Positions 44,592-53,648 of a stretch of 64,000 nt of DNA are shown in pieces. The position numbers and the translations under genes were made by a program. Within the stretch, counting starts at the first letter, position 1; every line of letters starts with the position of its first letter. Below the pieces are notes generated by a model. That model searched no databases, was not told the DNA's origin, and saw only the letters and a list, made by a program, of their open reading frames with translations. Source of the DNA: JBGAQP01 sp044220635 (GTDB lineage: Bacteria; Pseudomonadota; Gammaproteobacteria; Burkholderiales; Usitatibacteraceae); assembly GCA_044220635.1 (NCBI GenBank), contig JBGAQP010000011.1, forward strand, positions 1 through 64,000, written 5' to 3'.

Positions 44592-45416
44592 GTGTCCTCC
44601 GTGTTCATCGTCGGCGCCGGCTACGTGGGCCTGCGGGCCGCCGAATTCCTTGCCGCGAAAGGCGCCCGGGTCCGGGTGGGACGGCGCTCGCTTCCGGAGG
44701 GCGTGGCCGGGCACGCGATGGACGTGCTGCGGCCCGAGACCTTCCCCGAGGCGCTGCGCTCGGCCGACGCGGTCGTCTACTGCGTGGCTGCCGACAGCTC
44801 CACCGAGAACGCCTATCGCGCCGCCTACGTGACCGGGCTTCGCAACGTGCTCGCGCATCTCGCGGGCGGCGCCGCGCGGCGCTTCGTGTTCGTCTCCTCG
44901 ACCGGCGTCTACGGGCAGTCGGACGGCTCCGTCGTCGACGAGCGCACGGACCCCGCGCCGACGGGCTTCACCGGGAAGATCCTGCTCGAGGGCGAGGCGC
45001 TCCTCGGCTCGGCGCCCTTCTCCGCGACGACGATCCGCTTCTCGGGCATCTACGGCCCCGGCCGGCACCGGATCGTGGACGAGGTGCGCGCGGGCTCGCC
45101 GGTGTCGCGCGCGCGCTGGGAGGCCTACACCAACCGCATCCACCGCGACGATTGCGCGCGTGCCCTCGTGCACCTCGTCGGGCGGGAGCAGGTCGCCCCT
45201 CTCTACGTCGGCAGCGACGAGAGGCCCGCCCCGCTCTCCGAAGTCATGACCTGGATCGCCTCGCGACTGGGTGTGGCGCCCCCGCCCGTGGTCGCCGAGG
45301 CGCCGGGGGAGCGGCGCATGCGCGGCGGCAGCAAGCGCTGCTCGAGCGCGCTGCTGCGCTCCGAGGGCTTCGCGCTGGAATTCCCGAGCTTTCGCGAGGG
45401 CTACGCGCTCGCCTGA
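44592..45416 (+). CDS. NAD-dependent epimerase/dehydratase-like (SDR, YeeZ-like) protein
   Basis: A 274-residue extended-SDR protein with a Rossmann motif VFIVGAGYVGLRAAEFLAAK (about 4-23) and the active-site region VFVSSTGVYGQSDG. The typical YxxxK is not obvious, as in YeeZ-like atypical SDRs. It is placed between the response regulator and kinase genes with gaps of 16 and 28 bases, so it is likely part of that operon. Role unknown. GTG start. Confidence 0.82.
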   Translation: MSSVFIVGAGYVGLRAAEFLAAKGARVRVGRRSLPEGVAGHAMDVLRPETFPEALRSADAVVYCVAADSSTENAYRAAYVTGLRNVLAHLAGGAARRFVFVSSTGVYGQSDGSVVDERTDPAPTGFTGKILLEGEALLGSAPFSATTIRFSGIYGPGRHRIVDEVRAGSPVSRARWEAYTNRIHRDDCARALVHLVGREQVAPLYVGSDERPAPLSEVMTWIASRLGVAPPPVVAEAPGERRMRGGSKRCSSALLRSEGFALEFPSFREGYALA

Positions 45417-45444
45417 GCGCGGCCACGCACCGGCAAGCCCGACC

Positions 45445-46743
45445 ATGCTCCGCCTCTTCGCCCGCCTCTACCTCTTCCTGATGCTGCCGGCGACGGCGGC
45501 GTTCGTCTTCTTCATGTACGTCACCGACCAGGTGATGGCGCAGCTGCACGCCGAGCAGCAGCGCGCGCGCGCAGGCGTCGCCTTCGACCGCGCCGAGCGC
45601 ATCATCGGCGACACGCGGGTGCCCGACTGGCAGGGGCGGCTCAAGGAGATCGAGGCGACCTTCCGCGTCGAGCACCAGATCATTCCGCTCGCCACCGCGC
45701 TCGACGACTGGTTCCTCTCGGCCTCCGAGAAGGAGATGCTGCGCACGGGCTCCATCGCGTTCCGCGACCGCCCGGGCGGCGGGCAGGTGTACCTGCGGCG
45801 CATGAAGGACTCCGACCGGGTGCTGCGCATCGAGTGGGTCGGCGCCTACGAGTACCTCACGCTCTACTACACGATCATCGTGGCGCTCGTCACGCTCGCG
45901 ATCGGCGCGATCCTCTGGCGCTGGACCCGGCCTCTGTGGCGCGATCTCGAGGAGCTGAAGGCCGCGACTTCGCGCATGGGCGAGGGCGACTTCGGCGCCC
46001 GCGCGGCCATCCGGCGCGAATCCATGCTGGAGCCCATCGCGACGGCCTTCAACGTGATGGCCGGGCGCGTGCAGGCGCTGCTCAAGAGCCACCGCGACCT
46101 CGAGCAGAGCGTGGCGCACGAGCTGAGGACCCCGCTCGCGCAGCTCAAGTTCGACCTCGAGCTCGCGCGCACGAGCGCGGGCGGCGAGGATCGCGAGACG
46201 CGCTTCCGGGCGATGGACCGGGACGTGGCGGACCTCGAGGCGCTGGTCTCCGAGCTGCTCGTGCTCGCGAGCCTGCGCCACGCGCCGCCCTACGCGCCCG
46301 CCGAGGTGCCGGCGCGAAAGCTCCTCGACGAGGTGCTCGCCCGCGCGGGCGAGGAGATGCGCGCGAGCGGCCACGCGGTGGCGATCGAGGCGCCGAGGAA
46401 CCTCCCCGAGACGCTCACCTGCGACCCGAAGACGCTCTCGCGGGCGCTCGTGAACGTGCTGCGCAACGCCGCGCGCTACGCGAGATCGCGCGTGGCGCTC
46501 ACCGTGGAGCGGGAGGGGGCGCGCACCGTCATCAGCGTGGACGACGACGGGCCGGGCGTGCCGCCCGCGGAGCGCCAGCGCGTCTTCGAGCCCTTCACCC
46601 GCATCGAGGGCAGCCGCGACCGCGGCAGCGGCGGCGTGGGCCTCGGCCTCGCGATCGTGAAGAGCGTGGCCGAATGGCACGGCGGAGAAGCGCGCATCTC
46701 GGACTCGCCGCTCGGCGGCGCCCGCGTCTCCATCTCCTGGTAG
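45445..46743 (+). CDS. Membrane histidine kinase (RstB-like)
   Basis: A 432-residue sensor kinase. Two membrane helices (about 8-26 and 142-160) enclose a periplasmic domain of about 115 residues. A HAMP domain follows (RPLWRDLEELKAATSRMGEG). The H-box is SVAHELRTPLAQLKF, and the ATP-binding parts are NVLRNAARYARS, VDDDGPGVP and GGVGLGLAIVKSVAEWHGG. Cognate regulator probably at 43,829. The TAG stop is immediately followed by repeat element C. Confidence 0.92.
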   Translation: MLRLFARLYLFLMLPATAAFVFFMYVTDQVMAQLHAEQQRARAGVAFDRAERIIGDTRVPDWQGRLKEIEATFRVEHQIIPLATALDDWFLSASEKEMLRTGSIAFRDRPGGGQVYLRRMKDSDRVLRIEWVGAYEYLTLYYTIIVALVTLAIGAILWRWTRPLWRDLEELKAATSRMGEGDFGARAAIRRESMLEPIATAFNVMAGRVQALLKSHRDLEQSVAHELRTPLAQLKFDLELARTSAGGEDRETRFRAMDRDVADLEALVSELLVLASLRHAPPYAPAEVPARKLLDEVLARAGEEMRASGHAVAIEAPRNLPETLTCDPKTLSRALVNVLRNAARYARSRVALTVEREGARTVISVDDDGPGVPPAERQRVFEPFTRIEGSRDRGSGGVGLGLAIVKSVAEWHGGEARISDSPLGGARVSISW

Positions 46744-46744
46744 G

Positions 46745-46832
46745 AAAATGGGGACAGTCCCCATTTTCGGTCTGTAACAATCTCCGCGCCGCCCGATTGT
46801 TACAGCCAGAAAATGGGGACTGTCCCTATTTT
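46745..46832. repeat. Nested-palindrome repeat element, copy C
   Basis: An 88-bp copy with the same plan as copy A: end palindromes with AAATGGGGAC / GTCCCCATTT arms and inner TGTAACAATC / GATTGTTACA. The right palindrome has one change (GTCCCTATTT). On the minus strand this change makes the TAG that ends the GGDEF/EAL gene. The left end is 2 bases past the kinase stop. Confidence 0.9.
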
Positions 46833-49800
46833 CTGGCGGGCTTCTTTTTCGGCGGGGGCTTCTTGCGGGCGGGCTTCGCGCGGCGCGCGGCGAGCCAGGC
46901 CTCGAACTCGGCGGCGGGCAGCGGCCGGCAGACGAGGTAGCCCTGGCAGGCGGTGCAGCCCTCGGCGACGAGGAAGTCGAGCTGGTGGGATTTCTCGACG
47001 CCCTCGGCGACGATCCCGAGACCCAGGCCCCGCGCGAGCCCGATCACCGCCGAGACGATCGCGGCACCGCCGCGGCCCGCCTTGCGGCGCGAGGCGGGCT
47101 CGATGCCCGCGATGAAGGCCTTGTCGATCTTCAGCGCGTCCACCGGAAGCTCGCGCAGGTGCGCGAGGCTCGAGGAGCCGGTGCCGAAGTCGTCGATCTC
47201 GATCCGCACGCCCAGCTCGCGCAGCCGCGCGAGCGTGTGGCTCACGTTCTCGAGGTCGCGCACCATGCTGGTCTCGGAGATCTCGAGGGTGATCCAGGCG
47301 GGCTCGCAGCCGGCGCGCGCGAGGATGCGCTTCAGGTCCGCGACCATGCCGGTGTCGCGCACCTGGCTCGCGGAGATGTTGATGCCCACGGCGATGTCGC
47401 CCAGGCCCGCGTCGCGCCACGCGCGCGCCTGGCGGGCGGCGGCGTTCATCACCCACTGGCCGACCTCGGCGCCCATCCCCACCTCCTCGGCCACCGGGAT
47501 GAAGGCGCCGGGGAGCACGAGGCCCTGCCCGGGGTCGTTCCAGCGCAGCAGCGCCTCGGCGCGCGCCACCTCGCCGCTCGCGGCGTCGACGATCGGCTGG
47601 AAGTGCAGCAGCAGCTCGTTGCCCTTGAGCGCGCGGCGCAGCGCCGCCTCCACGCCCAGGCGCCGGGCGCGGCGCTCGGCGAGATCCGCCGAGAAGGGCC
47701 GGAAGCTGTTCCGGCCGAGCTCCTTGGCGTGGTACATCGCCTCGTCGGCGTTCTTGAGCAGCGTCTCGCCGTCGGCGCCGTCCTCGGGATAGATGGCGAG
47801 CCCGAGGCTCGCGCTCACGTGCACCTCGTTGTCGTCGATGCGGAAGGGGCGGCGCACCTCGTCGAGCACCTTGTGCGCGACGCGCTCGGGCACCTCGTCG
47901 GCCGCGAGGTCCTCGAGGATGACGACGAACTCGTCTCCGGAGATGCGCGCGAGGAGGTCCGACTGGCGCAGCGTCCCCCGCACGCGCCGCGCGAGCTCGC
48001 GCAGCAGCTCGTCGCCCACGCGGTGGCCGAGGGAGTCGTTCACGTCCTTGAAGTGGTCGAGGTCGAGGAACATCACGCCCACGCGGCGGCGGGCGCGCCG
48101 CGCCCGGGCGATGGCGGCCACGAGCCGGTCGCCGAGGAGCACCCGGTTCGGCAGCCCCGTGAGGCCGTCGTGGGTCGCCATGAACTGCAGCCGCTCCTCG
48201 GCCTGGATGCGCGAGGAGACGTCCTGCGCGAGCGAGAGGATCGAGATCACGCGCCCGGACTCGTCTCGGAGCGCCGAGTTGTGCCACTCGACCCAGATGA
48301 CCGAGCCGTCCTTGCGGTAGTTGCGGTTGAGGATGGTCATGTGGCGCGCGGGCCCCGCCATGAGGCGCCCCACCAGGCGCTCGACTTCCTCGCCGTCCTC
48401 CTCGAAGACCAGGCGCCAGCCCTCGAGCGCGCGCCCGAGCACCTCGTCCGCGGACCAGCCGAAGATCGTCTCGGCCTGGCCCGACCAGCGCGAGACGTGC
48501 ATTCCCGTGTCCCACTCGATCACGGCGAGCGGCGTGTTGTCGAAGTGCGCCGAGAGGATCGCGTTCGCGCGCCGCAGCTCCTCCTCGACCATCTTCTGCT
48601 CGTGGATGTCGCTCGTCGTCGCGTAGTGGCCGAGGTACTCGCCCGTGGCCGCGAGGCGCGGCGTGAGGCGCACGTTCATCCAGCGCCGGCGCCCGTCGGC
48701 GAAGTGGATGTGGCGCTCGACGGCGAGGCTCTCGCCCGCGCGCACGCGCTCGAGGATCGGCTCGAACTTCGGCCAGCGCTCCTCGCCGAGGAGATCGCGC
48801 ACCGTGGCGCCGATGACCTTCTCGAGCGGCAGGCCGATGTAGTCGAGGAAGGCGTCGTTCACGTAGCGGTAGCGGCCCTCGGCGTCGCAATAGACCATCG
48901 GCGTGGGGATCGAGTCGATCACCTGCCGGAGCTCGCGCTCCTTGTCGGCGAGGGATTCCTGCGCGGCCTTGAGGTCGTGGATGTCGCTGCCGACGATGTA
49001 GTAGCCCCCGAAGCGCCCGTCCGCGTTCATGATCGGCGCGAGGCGCACGAGGAACCAGCGCCGCTCGCCGCCCGGCGGGCCGACGAGCCGCTCGTAGGCG
49101 CAGGTCTCCCCCCGCTTGAGCCGCTCGACGAAGGGGTCGAAGTACTCCGCCGTGAGCTCGGGGCCGAGGACCTCGGAGACGGGGCGGCCGACGACGTCCT
49201 CCCACGCCGCGCCGCGGATGGCGAGGAAGACCTTGTTCACGAAGCGGTAGCGGAACTGCGCGTCCACGAAGGCGATGGGCCCCGGGATGTTCTCGGCGAA
49301 GAAGCGCAGCTGCGCCTCCTGCGCGAGCAGCGCCTCGCGCAGCCGGTGGTCCTCGTCGATGTCGATCACGAGCGAATAGACGCCGCGCACGCGCCCGTCC
49401 TCGCCCCGGTCGGGGATGAGGTTCACGCGGATCCAGCGCTTGCGGCCCTCGGTGTCCCTCCCGCGGCGCTCGTAGACCACCTTCTCCCCGGCGAGCGCGC
49501 GCTCGAGGTGGGGCCGGACGGCGGCGACGACCTCCGGCGGGTAGGCCTCCTCGATGGTGCGGCCGACGACGCTCTCGATGGTCGTGCCGGGCATCCAGTC
49601 GAGTCCGGGCGTGTTCACGTAGCGGAAGCGCCCGTCGGCGTCGAAGTAGGCCATGGGCAGGCCGATGTTCTCGGTGACCATCTCGAGCTCGCGCTTGCGC
49701 GCGATCAGCTCCTGGCGCATGCGATGGTCGTCCTCGATGTCGAGGAGCACGACGAGGATGCCGCGCACCTCGCCCTCGGCGTTGCGGTCGGGGATGAGCG

Positions 49801-50491
49801 TGCCGCGGATGCGGCGGCGCTCGCGGCCGGGCCAGAGGGCCTCGCGCTCGTAGGTCACGGTCTCGCCCGCGAAGGCGCGCGCGAAGAGCGGCTGCATGAG
49901 CGCGTTGATCTCGGGGGTGGCGAGCTCGGTCATGCGCCGGCCGAGGACGCGGGCGGGATCGCTTCGCGACCACTCGCAGGCGGGGCGGTTGGCGAAGCGC
50001 ACGGCGAGGTCCCGGTCGAGGTAGGTCACCGGGAAGCCGACCGAATCCATGATGAGCAGGAGCTGGCGCTCGCGCTCGGCGAGCGCGAGCTGAGCCTCCT
50101 TGAGGGGCTGGATGTCGACCACCGTCACGAGGATCGCCTCGAGGCCCTCGGCGCCCTTCATCGGGAAGTAGTGGGCGCGGACCCAGCGCCCGGTGTTGGG
50201 GCCTTCGCGCAGCACGCGGTCGAAGCTCACCGTCTCGCCCGCCTGGGCGCGGGCGAGGTGGCGCAGGTGCTCTTCCGTGAGCTCCCGGCCGAAGACCTCG
50301 GTGGGCGTGCGGCCGAGGAAATCCTTCGACTCGCGGGCGTAGGCGGCGCGGTACGCGGCGTTCACGTACAGGTAGCGCAGCCGCGCGTCGAACACGCACA
50401 TCGGCAGGCCGACGCGGTCGAGGCCGGGCTCGAGCGCGCGGATGCGCTCGGCCAGTGACTCGCTCGACGGATTGGGCGTGGGGTCAGCCAT
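46826..50491 (-). CDS. Six-PAS diguanylate cyclase/phosphodiesterase (GGDEF-EAL)
   Basis: A 1,221-residue c-di-GMP signalling protein without clear membrane helices. Six PAS units follow one another (about 20-145, 146-270, 271-395, 396-520, 521-645, 646-775; for example LGRTPTEV, VVGRTIEE, VIGATVRD, VLGRALEG). The GGDEF domain carries the variant ARISGDEFVVIL. The EAL domain has ARAEALLRWNDPG, IDDFGTGSSSLAHL and LKIDKAFI, the residues of an active phosphodiesterase. The C-terminus is Lys/Pro-rich. The start MADPTPNPS at 50491 is just before the first PAS. The stop codon lies inside repeat element C. Confidence 0.9.
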   Translation of the reverse strand: MADPTPNPSSESLAERIRALEPGLDRVGLPMCVFDARLRYLYVNAAYRAAYARESKDFLGRTPTEVFGRELTEEHLRHLARAQAGETVSFDRVLREGPNTGRWVRAHYFPMKGAEGLEAILVTVVDIQPLKEAQLALAERERQLLLIMDSVGFPVTYLDRDLAVRFANRPACEWSRSDPARVLGRRMTELATPEINALMQPLFARAFAGETVTYEREALWPGRERRRIRGTLIPDRNAEGEVRGILVVLLDIEDDHRMRQELIARKRELEMVTENIGLPMAYFDADGRFRYVNTPGLDWMPGTTIESVVGRTIEEAYPPEVVAAVRPHLERALAGEKVVYERRGRDTEGRKRWIRVNLIPDRGEDGRVRGVYSLVIDIDEDHRLREALLAQEAQLRFFAENIPGPIAFVDAQFRYRFVNKVFLAIRGAAWEDVVGRPVSEVLGPELTAEYFDPFVERLKRGETCAYERLVGPPGGERRWFLVRLAPIMNADGRFGGYYIVGSDIHDLKAAQESLADKERELRQVIDSIPTPMVYCDAEGRYRYVNDAFLDYIGLPLEKVIGATVRDLLGEERWPKFEPILERVRAGESLAVERHIHFADGRRRWMNVRLTPRLAATGEYLGHYATTSDIHEQKMVEEELRRANAILSAHFDNTPLAVIEWDTGMHVSRWSGQAETIFGWSADEVLGRALEGWRLVFEEDGEEVERLVGRLMAGPARHMTILNRNYRKDGSVIWVEWHNSALRDESGRVISILSLAQDVSSRIQAEERLQFMATHDGLTGLPNRVLLGDRLVAAIARARRARRRVGVMFLDLDHFKDVNDSLGHRVGDELLRELARRVRGTLRQSDLLARISGDEFVVILEDLAADEVPERVAHKVLDEVRRPFRIDDNEVHVSASLGLAIYPEDGADGETLLKNADEAMYHAKELGRNSFRPFSADLAERRARRLGVEAALRRALKGNELLLHFQPIVDAASGEVARAEALLRWNDPGQGLVLPGAFIPVAEEVGMGAEVGQWVMNAAARQARAWRDAGLGDIAVGINISASQVRDTGMVADLKRILARAGCEPAWITLEISETSMVRDLENVSHTLARLRELGVRIEIDDFGTGSSSLAHLRELPVDALKIDKAFIAGIEPASRRKAGRGGAAIVSAVIGLARGLGLGIVAEGVEKSHQLDFLVAEGCTACQGYLVCRPLPAAEFEAWLAARRAKPARKKPPPKKKPARK

Positions 50492-50684
50492 TGCGGCCGC
50501 TGATTGTGGTGTGCATTGTGCCCTTTCGGGCAGGGCGCCGCACGGGATCGCCGCGCGGCGTTGCAGACGTTCATTTTCGGGTGGCGGGACGGTAAACTGC
50601 TGTGAGTCAGTCCACAGGCTTCGCGGGGGCGCGTTGCAGCTGTAATCTCCCGGAACCGCGCCCGGCGAAGGCCCACCTGCCCCC

Positions 50685-52031
50685 ATGAACCTCCATCGCC
50701 TCCTCGAAAGCCGCGCCGCCGCCTCGCGCCCCGTGCGCGTCGCGCTCGTGGGCGCCGGCAAGTTCGGTTCCATGTACCTCTCGCAGGCGCGGCGCACCGC
50801 GGGCATCCACGTGCTCGCCGTCGCGGACCTCGACCCCGCGCGGGCGCGCGCCTCGCTCCTGCGCACCGGCTGGGATGAACAACGCCTCGGCGCGCGCTCG
50901 GTTGACGAGGCGGCGAGGAACGGCACGACGGCCGTCATCGACGACTCGGCCGCGGCGATCGCGCACCCCGCGACGGAAGTGGTGATCGACGCGACGGGAA
51001 GCCCCGCGGCGGGCATCCGCCACGTGCTCGCCTGCTGCGCGGCGAAGAAGCACGTCGTGATGGTGAACGTCGAGGCCGACGCGCTCGCCGGGCCCCTGCT
51101 CGCGCAGCGCGCGCGCGAAGCGGGCATCGTCTATTCCCTCGCCTATGGCGACCAGCCCGCACTGATCTGCGAGCTCGTGGACTGGGCGCGCGCGGCGGGC
51201 TTCACGGTGGTGGCCGGCGGCAAGGGCACCAAGTACCTGCCCGGGTACCACGCCTCCACCCCCGAGACCGTGTGGGGGCACTACGGCTTCGGCGAGGAGA
51301 TGGTCGCGAAGGGCGACTTCAACGCGCAGATGTTCAATTCCTTCCTCGACGGGACGAAGTCCGCCATCGAGATGGCGGCGGTCGCCAACGCGACGGGCCT
51401 CACCCCCGACCCGGCGGGCCTCGCCTTCCCGCCCTGCGGCGTGGACGACCTCGCGCGGGTGCTGCGGCCGCGCAGCGCCGGCGGCAGCCTTCACCACGCG
51501 GGGCAGGTGGAAGTGATCTCGAGCGTGGAGCGCGACGGCCGCCCCGTGTACCGGGACCTGCGCTGGGGCGTCTACGTCACCTTCGCGGCGGAGCACGAGT
51601 ACGTGCGCCGCTGCTTCCGCGAGTACGGCGTCGTCACCGACCCCTCGGGGGAGTACGCCTCGATGTACAAGCCGAGCCACCTGATCGGGCTCGAGCTCGG
51701 CATCAGCGTGGCGAGCGTGGCGCTGCGCGGCGAGCCGACGGGTGCGGCGACGGGCTGGCGCGCGGACGCGGTGGCGACCGCCAAGCGCGCGCTTCGCGCG
51801 GGCGAGGCGCTCGACGGGGAGGGCGGCTACACGGTGTGGGGAAAGCTCATGGCCGCGGCGGACTCGCGCGCGCGCCGCGCGCTGCCCATCGGGCTCGCGC
51901 ACAAGGTGAAGCTCAAGCGCGACATCCCGGCGGGCGAATGCGTGTCCTGGGAAGACGTGGAGTTCGACGCGACCTCGGAAGCGGTGCGCTTCCGGCGCGA
52001 GATGGAAGCGACCTTCGGAGGCAAGGCATGA
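50685..52031 (+). CDS. NAD(P)-dependent oxidoreductase with SAF-like C-terminus (homoserine dehydrogenase-like)
   Basis: A 448-residue protein. The Rossmann domain has VRVALVGAGKFGSMYLSQAR (about 18-37) and EVVIDATGSPAAGIRH. A middle catalytic-like part contains GGKGTKYLPGYHASTPETVW. The C-terminal SAF-type domain has KVKLKRDIPAGECVSWEDVE. This layout is seen in homoserine-dehydrogenase-like proteins with an SAF domain; the substrate is not known. Its stop overlaps the next start (ATGA), opening a coupled four-gene row. Confidence 0.82.
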   Translation: MNLHRLLESRAAASRPVRVALVGAGKFGSMYLSQARRTAGIHVLAVADLDPARARASLLRTGWDEQRLGARSVDEAARNGTTAVIDDSAAAIAHPATEVVIDATGSPAAGIRHVLACCAAKKHVVMVNVEADALAGPLLAQRAREAGIVYSLAYGDQPALICELVDWARAAGFTVVAGGKGTKYLPGYHASTPETVWGHYGFGEEMVAKGDFNAQMFNSFLDGTKSAIEMAAVANATGLTPDPAGLAFPPCGVDDLARVLRPRSAGGSLHHAGQVEVISSVERDGRPVYRDLRWGVYVTFAAEHEYVRRCFREYGVVTDPSGEYASMYKPSHLIGLELGISVASVALRGEPTGAATGWRADAVATAKRALRAGEALDGEGGYTVWGKLMAAADSRARRALPIGLAHKVKLKRDIPAGECVSWEDVEFDATSEAVRFRREMEATFGGKA

Positions 52032-52471
52032 GAAGCCATCTTGCGGCCGCGCTCGCGGCCGCCCTCGCCGTCACGGCCGCGAACGCGGAGGTGACGGCGA
52101 CCGAAGCCTGGGTGCGCGGCACCGTGGCCACCCAGATGTCCACGGGCGCCTACATGAAGCTCAGGAGCACGGAGGCGGCGAAGGTCGTCGCCGCGGCGTC
52201 CCCCGCGGCAAGCGTGGTCGAGATCCACGAGATGACCCTGAAGGACAACGTCATGCGCATGCGGGGCGTCGAGTCCCTCGCGCTGCCCGCCGGGAAGACG
52301 GTGGAGCTCAAGCCCAACGGCTACCACGTGATGCTCATGGACCTCACGAAGCCGCTGAAGGCGGGCGAGAAGGTGCCCATCGAGCTCACGATCGAATCGA
52401 GGGACGGCAAGCGCGCGAAGCTCCTCGTCCAGGCCGAGGTGAGGGCGCTCGGCTCGGGTGCGGCGAAGTGA
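52028..52471 (+). CDS. Copper chaperone PCu(A)C, copy 2
   Basis: A 147-residue periplasmic protein of the PCu(A)C family. Signal peptide MRSHLAAALAAALAVTAANA; copper residues in EIHEMTLKDNVMRMR and NGYHVMLMDLT. It is clearly similar over its full length to copy 1 at 39,134 but lacks the His tail. It overlaps the oxidoreductase upstream and lies 7 bases before the PLP-enzyme gene. Confidence 0.92.
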   Translation: MRSHLAAALAAALAVTAANAEVTATEAWVRGTVATQMSTGAYMKLRSTEAAKVVAAASPAASVVEIHEMTLKDNVMRMRGVESLALPAGKTVELKPNGYHVMLMDLTKPLKAGEKVPIELTIESRDGKRAKLLVQAEVRALGSGAAK

Positions 52472-52478
52472 GGGCGCG

Positions 52479-53648
52479 ATGAAGACCGGCACGAAGCTCG
52501 CGCAACGCGGCCGGCGCGCGAAGGCCCCTCCCGGCACCGTGAACCTGCCCGTGGCGCGGGCCTCCACCGTCACCTTCGCGAGCTTCGCGGAGATGGAGGC
52601 CACGCAGAAGCGCTTCGACGCCGACGAGGTGGTGCCCACCTACGGCATCCTGAACATGCCGCTGCGCGCCGCCTTCGAGGAGCTGATGGTCGAGATCGAA
52701 GGCGGGCACCGCGCGGCGACCTACCCCTCGGGGCTCGCGGCGATCGCGGCGGCGCTGCTCGCCTGCCTCGGGCCCGGCGACCACGCGCTCGTCACCGACA
52801 ACTGCTACGGCCCGACGCGTACGCTGTGCCGGCGCACGCTCGCGCGCCTGGGGGTCGAGACGACCTTCTTCGACCCGCTCGCGGGCGAGGGGATCGCGGC
52901 GCTCATGAGGCCCAACACCCGCGCGCTCTTCCTCGAGAACCCGGGCTCGCTTACCTTCGAGGTGCAGGACTTCCCGGCGATGGCCAGGGCCGCACGGGAG
53001 CGCGGCATCCCGGTGATCCACGACAACACCTGGGCGACGGGCGTCTTCTTCCCCTCGTTCGAGCACGGGGCCGACCTCGTGGTGCAGGCGGCGACCAAGT
53101 ACCCGGCGGGGCATTCGGACCTGCTGCTCGGCGCCGTCGTCGCGAACGAGGCGTGGTGGCCGCGGCTTCGCGACACCTCGCGCGACCTCGGCCAGACCGC
53201 GAGCCCGGACGACCTCTTCCTGGCGCTTCGCGGGATGCGCACGCTCGAGCTGCGCCTGCGCCATCACGAGAAGAGCGCGCTCGCGGTGGCGAAGTGGCTG
53301 CAGGAGCGCCCCGAGGTGAAGCGCGTGCTCCACCCGGCGCTGCCCGGGCACCCCGGGCACGAGCTCTGGAAGCGCGACTTCCGCGGGGCCACGGGCCTCT
53401 TCGGCGTGGAGCTCGCGACGGATTCGAAAGCGAAGCTCGCCGCCTTCCTCGACGGGCTCGAGCTCTTCGCGATGGGCTACAGCTGGGGCGGCTTCGAGAG
53501 CCTCGCGGTGCCCGCGAACCTGCGCCACGGCCGCAGCGCCCGCCCCTGGGCCGGCGGCGCGCTCGTGCGCCTGCAGATCGGCCTCGAGGACGCGCAGGAC
53601 CTCATCGCGGACCTCGAGCGCGCGCTCGGGCGGATGAGCGCCGCGTGA
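52479..53648 (+). CDS. Cystathionine beta-lyase-like PLP enzyme (MetC family)
   Basis: A 389-residue Cys/Met-metabolism PLP-dependent enzyme. The start MKTGTKLAQRGRRAKAPPGT is typical of the MetC subfamily. The cofactor Lys is in VVQAATKYPAGHSDLLLGAV, the Asp and Asn contacts are in IPVIHDNTWATGVFFP, and the Tyr is in NCYGPTRTL. It likely cleaves cystathionine or a related thioether. The next gene overlaps its stop as GTGA. Confidence 0.9.
   Translation: MKTGTKLAQRGRRAKAPPGTVNLPVARASTVTFASFAEMEATQKRFDADEVVPTYGILNMPLRAAFEELMVEIEGGHRAATYPSGLAAIAAALLACLGPGDHALVTDNCYGPTRTLCRRTLARLGVETTFFDPLAGEGIAALMRPNTRALFLENPGSLTFEVQDFPAMARAARERGIPVIHDNTWATGVFFPSFEHGADLVVQAATKYPAGHSDLLLGAVVANEAWWPRLRDTSRDLGQTASPDDLFLALRGMRTLELRLRHHEKSALAVAKWLQERPEVKRVLHPALPGHPGHELWKRDFRGATGLFGVELATDSKAKLAAFLDGLELFAMGYSWGGFESLAVPANLRHGRSARPWAGGALVRLQIGLEDAQDLIADLERALGRMSAA

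Noticed and set aside
46985..50458. Very long plus-strand frame (1,157 codons) opposite the GGDEF/EAL gene
   Set aside because: It is antisense to clear PAS, GGDEF and EAL domains. High GC with few stops explains it; the product has a His/Arg/Glu/Ala-biased composition without domains.
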